NCBI GenBank assembly: GCA_900547685.1
Contig: URHS01000004.1
Location: 1-64,000 of the forward strand
Direction of reading: 5' to 3'
DNA from: an uncultured Blautia sp.
GTDB lineage: Bacteria; Bacillota; Clostridia; Lachnospirales; Lachnospiraceae
DNA length: 64,000 nt
The notes under the pieces were generated by a model. The model saw only the letters and a list, made by a program, of their open reading frames with translations. It was not told where the DNA came from and searched no databases. Below are positions 61,218 to 64,000 of this stretch, in pieces (the stretch's first letter is position 1; each line of letters starts with the position of its first letter). The position numbers and the translations under genes were made by a program.

Positions 61218-62624
61218 TTACTGATTTACAAGATTATATTCTTCAATTGATTTATTAATAGCATCTGCCATATTTTTTACTGCCGTTTTTACATCTGCAT
61301 TTCCATTGAGAAGGTTTTCAATTTCAGACTCTACCGTTGCTCTTGCTTCAGGGAATACGCTTAACAATGCACCTACATATTTTGGTGAAGAATCATGTAA
61401 CTGATCAATTGCTGTCTGGAACTGTGGATATTTTTCTACGTTTTCTTTAAATACCGGTTCTTCCTGTGCTGCTGTTGTTACTGGGAAGTATCCTGTCTGT
61501 GCATTCCAGTATGCCTGTGACTCTGGGGAAATCAGGAATTTTACAAATTCCCAGGTTGCTCTTGTTTTTTTAGCATCATTGTTGTTTAATGCCCATAAAG
61601 ATGCACCACCAATGGAAACGCCACCCTCATCTGTGGATTTTACTTTAGGGAAATATGCAGTACCTACTTCAAATTTTCCGTTTACATCCTGTAAAATCTG
61701 TTTTAAAGAAGCTGTAGAACCTAATGTAATAGCTGATTTTCCCGCTGAAAAATCTGCAAGACCTGCGTCTCCGCCTTTTCCTACATTTGGTGCATAGCCT
61801 TTATCATAAAGAGATTTCCATGCGGTTAAAATATTTGCTGCTGCACCATTTGAATCAAAGGCAACTGCTGTAGCAGCTTCTGTTCTTCCGTTTCCGTTAT
61901 TTGCATATTCCAGTCCCTGTTTTCCAATAAACTGTTCAAAAAACCATCCATAAATTCCTAAAGAAATTACCTGTCCTGCTCCACCTTCATTTAAAAGCTT
62001 TTCACCCACTGCTTCAATTCCTTCCAAGCTGTCTGGAATTTCTGTAATGCCTGCTTTATTAAACATTTCCTTATTATAATACATAATCGGTGTAGAAGAG
62101 TTGAAAGGCATAGAATACAACTGATTATCAATAGTATAATATGCTGCCAGATTTGGCTCAATCTGGGATAAATCATAACTGTCTGCATCAATCATCTGCT
62201 GCATTGGAGTAATCCAGCCTGACTCAATCATAAATCTACTTCCGATTTCGTATACCTGTACTAAATCTGCTCCCATGTTTCCAATCTGTGCACTTTTTAA
62301 TTTGTTTAAGGAGTCATCATATTCTCCCTGATACTGAGCTTTTACAGTAATTCCATATTCATTTTCATCGTTAAATTTCTTAACTAACGTGTCAATCGCC
62401 TGTCCATTGACACCGCCCATAGAATGCCAGAAGGAGATTTCTGTGCCGTCTACTTCAGAAGCGTCTGCCATGGAAAATTCTTCTGTAACCTCTGTCTGTT
62501 GGGTTTCTTCTGTTTTGCCTTCTGTTTTATTTTCTGTTTCTGTAGTTTTGTTTCCTCCGCATCCCGCCAGAGTTCCCATTATCATTGTTCCCGCTAAAAT
62601 CACTGAAATTATTTTTTTCTTCAT
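61218..62624 (-). CDS. ugpB: ABC transporter sugar-phosphate-binding lipoprotein (UgpB-like)
   Basis: A 468-residue lipoprotein: signal peptide with lipobox LAGC (Cys22), a threonine/glutamate-rich linker, then an extracellular solute-binding protein family 1 domain (ISFWHSMGGVNGQAIDTLVKKFN; DLVQVYEIGSRFMIESGWI; MPFNSSTPIMYYNKEMF). The HSM pattern is typical of UgpB, the glycerol-3-phosphate/glycerophosphodiester binder. The adjacent phosphodiesterase supports that substrate. Confidence 0.93.
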   Translation of the reverse strand: MKKKIISVILAGTMIMGTLAGCGGNKTTETENKTEGKTEETQQTEVTEEFSMADASEVDGTEISFWHSMGGVNGQAIDTLVKKFNDENEYGITVKAQYQGEYDDSLNKLKSAQIGNMGADLVQVYEIGSRFMIESGWITPMQQMIDADSYDLSQIEPNLAAYYTIDNQLYSMPFNSSTPIMYYNKEMFNKAGITEIPDSLEGIEAVGEKLLNEGGAGQVISLGIYGWFFEQFIGKQGLEYANNGNGRTEAATAVAFDSNGAAANILTAWKSLYDKGYAPNVGKGGDAGLADFSAGKSAITLGSTASLKQILQDVNGKFEVGTAYFPKVKSTDEGGVSIGGASLWALNNNDAKKTRATWEFVKFLISPESQAYWNAQTGYFPVTTAAQEEPVFKENVEKYPQFQTAIDQLHDSSPKYVGALLSVFPEARATVESEIENLLNGNADVKTAVKNMADAINKSIEEYNLVNQ

Positions 62625-62642
62625 TCTTTTTCCCTTTCTTTG

Positions 62643-63485
62643 TCAGCCTTTTACTGCTCCTGCGAACATTCCTCGAATAAGCTGTTTCTGTCCTACAATA
62701 AAAATCGATATTGAAGGAATAATTACCATTACCACACCTGCAATCATCAGTGTAATTGACTGAGAGTCTACACTGTCCAGCATACTGATACCAATCTGTA
62801 CAGTTCTCATTTCATCAGAACCTGTTACCAGCAATGGCCACATATACATATTCCATGCATTGATAAAGGTATAAACACCCATTGCTCCAATTGCTGATTT
62901 TGTAAGAGGTATCAAAATTCTTACTATAAACTTCAAGTTGCTGCACCCATCCAGTTTCGCAGATTCGTACAGAGAAATTGGAAATGTGCTATAAAACTGC
63001 CGGAACAGGAAAATTCCCATTGCCGATGTCAGATAAGGTACAATCAATACGGAATATGTGTCTAACATACCCAGCTGACTTACGGTAAGATAGTTGGAGA
63101 TAATCGTTGCTTCTCCCGGAACCATCATCGTAGCCATAACAACCATAAATAACACGCCTTTTCCTTTAAATTCTAAGAAGGAGAAGGCAAAGGCAGCCAG
63201 GGAGCAGGTAATAATCTGCCCCAGTGTAATACAGGCTGCCATAACAAATGAATTGATAATAAAGCGTAGTAAGGGGACACTTGTAAATGCCTGTTTGAAG
63301 TTTTCAACGGTCGGGTTTTTCGGAAATAAATTCATATCCATGGTAAAGAGTTCCCCTGAGGGCATAAATGCAATGCTTACTGCATATAAAAGAGGAATTA
63401 ACACGATAATTGCTGTCACTATGTTAATCAATACTCTTATTCCTATATGAATTCTTCTTTTTCGTAAAGCCTTTGTATTTATCAT
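62643..63485 (-). CDS. ugpE: ABC transporter permease (UgpE-like)
   Basis: A 280-residue membrane protein with six membrane segments and the EAA loop YESAKLDGCSNLKFIVRILIP that contacts the ATPase. With the next gene upstream it forms the permease pair of the glycerophosphodiester importer. The ATG overlaps the upstream permease stop by four bases and has AAGGAGG. Confidence 0.94.
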   Translation of the reverse strand: MINTKALRKRRIHIGIRVLINIVTAIIVLIPLLYAVSIAFMPSGELFTMDMNLFPKNPTVENFKQAFTSVPLLRFIINSFVMAACITLGQIITCSLAAFAFSFLEFKGKGVLFMVVMATMMVPGEATIISNYLTVSQLGMLDTYSVLIVPYLTSAMGIFLFRQFYSTFPISLYESAKLDGCSNLKFIVRILIPLTKSAIGAMGVYTFINAWNMYMWPLLVTGSDEMRTVQIGISMLDSVDSQSITLMIAGVVMVIIPSISIFIVGQKQLIRGMFAGAVKG

Positions 63486-64000
63486 GGTTTTCCTCCTTTC
63501 TTTTCTATGCGGAACATTACCAGTGTAATGAGCATTACAATAAAGAATAAAATTACAGACTGTGCTGCTGCGCTTCCAAAACGGTAGTTAAAAAAAGCAT
63601 CTCTGTAAATAGAATATACGATAACATTTGTGGTTTCGTTTGGTCCTCCTTCTGTGAGGATTTTAATTTGACCAAAGGACTGAAATGCCTGAATAATGTT
63701 TACCACTAACGTATAAAACATAATGGGAGACAATCCCGGCAAAGTAAGATGGAAAAATTGCTGTACACCGCCGGCTCCGTCTACAGAAGCTCTTTCGTAA
63801 ATGGTGTTGTCAATATTTCCAAGTCCCGCTGAAAAGTACAAAAAGTTAATTCCGCTGTTCAACCATGCTGTGAGAATTGCCACACAGTACAACGCCGTTT
63901 CCGGATTGCTCAGCCAGTTAATATCAAGCCCTAAAAGCTTATTAACAATTCCCACGGAAGGATGGAGCATCAGCTTAAAGATTAAAGCTGCAGAGCTGGA
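63482..64000 (-). CDS. ugpA: ABC transporter permease (UgpA-like), partial
   Basis: The C-terminal part of a permease, open to the right edge of the window (its start lies beyond 64000). The EAA loop is IYERASVDGAGGVQQFFHLTLP, with several membrane segments. The ATPase component is not in the window. Confidence 0.92.
   Translation of the reverse strand, partial: SSSAALIFKLMLHPSVGIVNKLLGLDINWLSNPETALYCVAILTAWLNSGINFLYFSAGLGNIDNTIYERASVDGAGGVQQFFHLTLPGLSPIMFYTLVVNIIQAFQSFGQIKILTEGGPNETTNVIVYSIYRDAFFNYRFGSAAAQSVILFFIVMLITLVMFRIEKKGGKP

Overview
The window looks like a low-GC Gram-positive gut Clostridium relative of the family Lachnospiraceae. The genus cannot be fixed from sequence alone. Pointers are the 16S 5' end, S-box and preQ1 riboswitches, Shine-Dalgarno-driven starts with many GTG/TTG starts, a cell-wall-binding-repeat L,D-transpeptidase, a CBS-DRTGG pyrophosphatase, and an exopolysaccharide (EPS) locus of the Firmicute CpsB/Wzz/CpsD/LCP type.

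Layout. 1-600: the 5' end of an rrn operon on the minus strand, driven by four tandem promoters. 0.6-28.1 kb: mostly housekeeping genes. These are an L,D-transpeptidase, metK with its SAM riboswitch, murA, aroK, a flavin reductase, a pyrophosphatase, an S1 protein, a PTS EIIC-like membrane protein, a RelQ-type alarmone synthetase, a DUF1002 protein, a ROK regulator, ksgA, a TPR/AAA protein, queT with a preQ1-I riboswitch, a MATE transporter, an acetyltransferase-hexosamine kinase fusion, an XRE regulator with an unknown partner, and glmS. They are followed by a choline/phosphocholine operon of BCCT transporter, LicC-like cytidylyltransferase and an HTH-LicC-LicA fusion.

28.1-34.8 kb: a recombined accessory island. 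It holds a 5'-truncated araD, a broken ATPase plus TOPRIM-like gene pair, one intact Rpn nuclease gene and several Rpn relics, one intact and one relic membrane-anchored XRE gene, and an apparently intact three-gene module of PARP-like ADP-ribosyltransferase, small protein and SecB-like chaperone. That module resembles the CmdTAC toxin-antitoxin-chaperone anti-phage system and is the most interesting system here. The intact Rpn gene carries a strong internal ribosome binding site in front of an in-frame ATG, as in the gene-within-gene RpnL/RpnS arrangement.

34.8-58.4 kb: one long minus-strand EPS/capsule operon. The order is CpsB phosphatase, Wzz, CpsD kinase, a membrane-anchored GDD protein, an LCP ligase, a class B sortase and its probable substrate, a PglF-like dehydratase, three GT4 glycosyltransferases, a Wzy-like polymerase, a GT2 gene with an in-frame stop, a Wzx-like flippase, a pyruvyl transferase with an iron-sulfur partner, CapE-CapG-CapF for UDP-L-FucNAc, an acetyltransferase, and the initiating sugar transferase. 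The operon leader carries a G10 tract inside a very GC-rich hairpin, a candidate phase-variation or expression-control element. The middle (about 40-50 kb) is visibly more AT-rich than the flanks.

58.4-64 kb: a second PTS EIIC-like gene, an orphan MazF/ToxN-like toxin gene preceded by a short structured and terminated leader (possible type III toxin-antitoxin), and a ugp-type glycerophosphodiester uptake operon (phosphodiesterase, binding protein, two permeases) that runs off the right edge.
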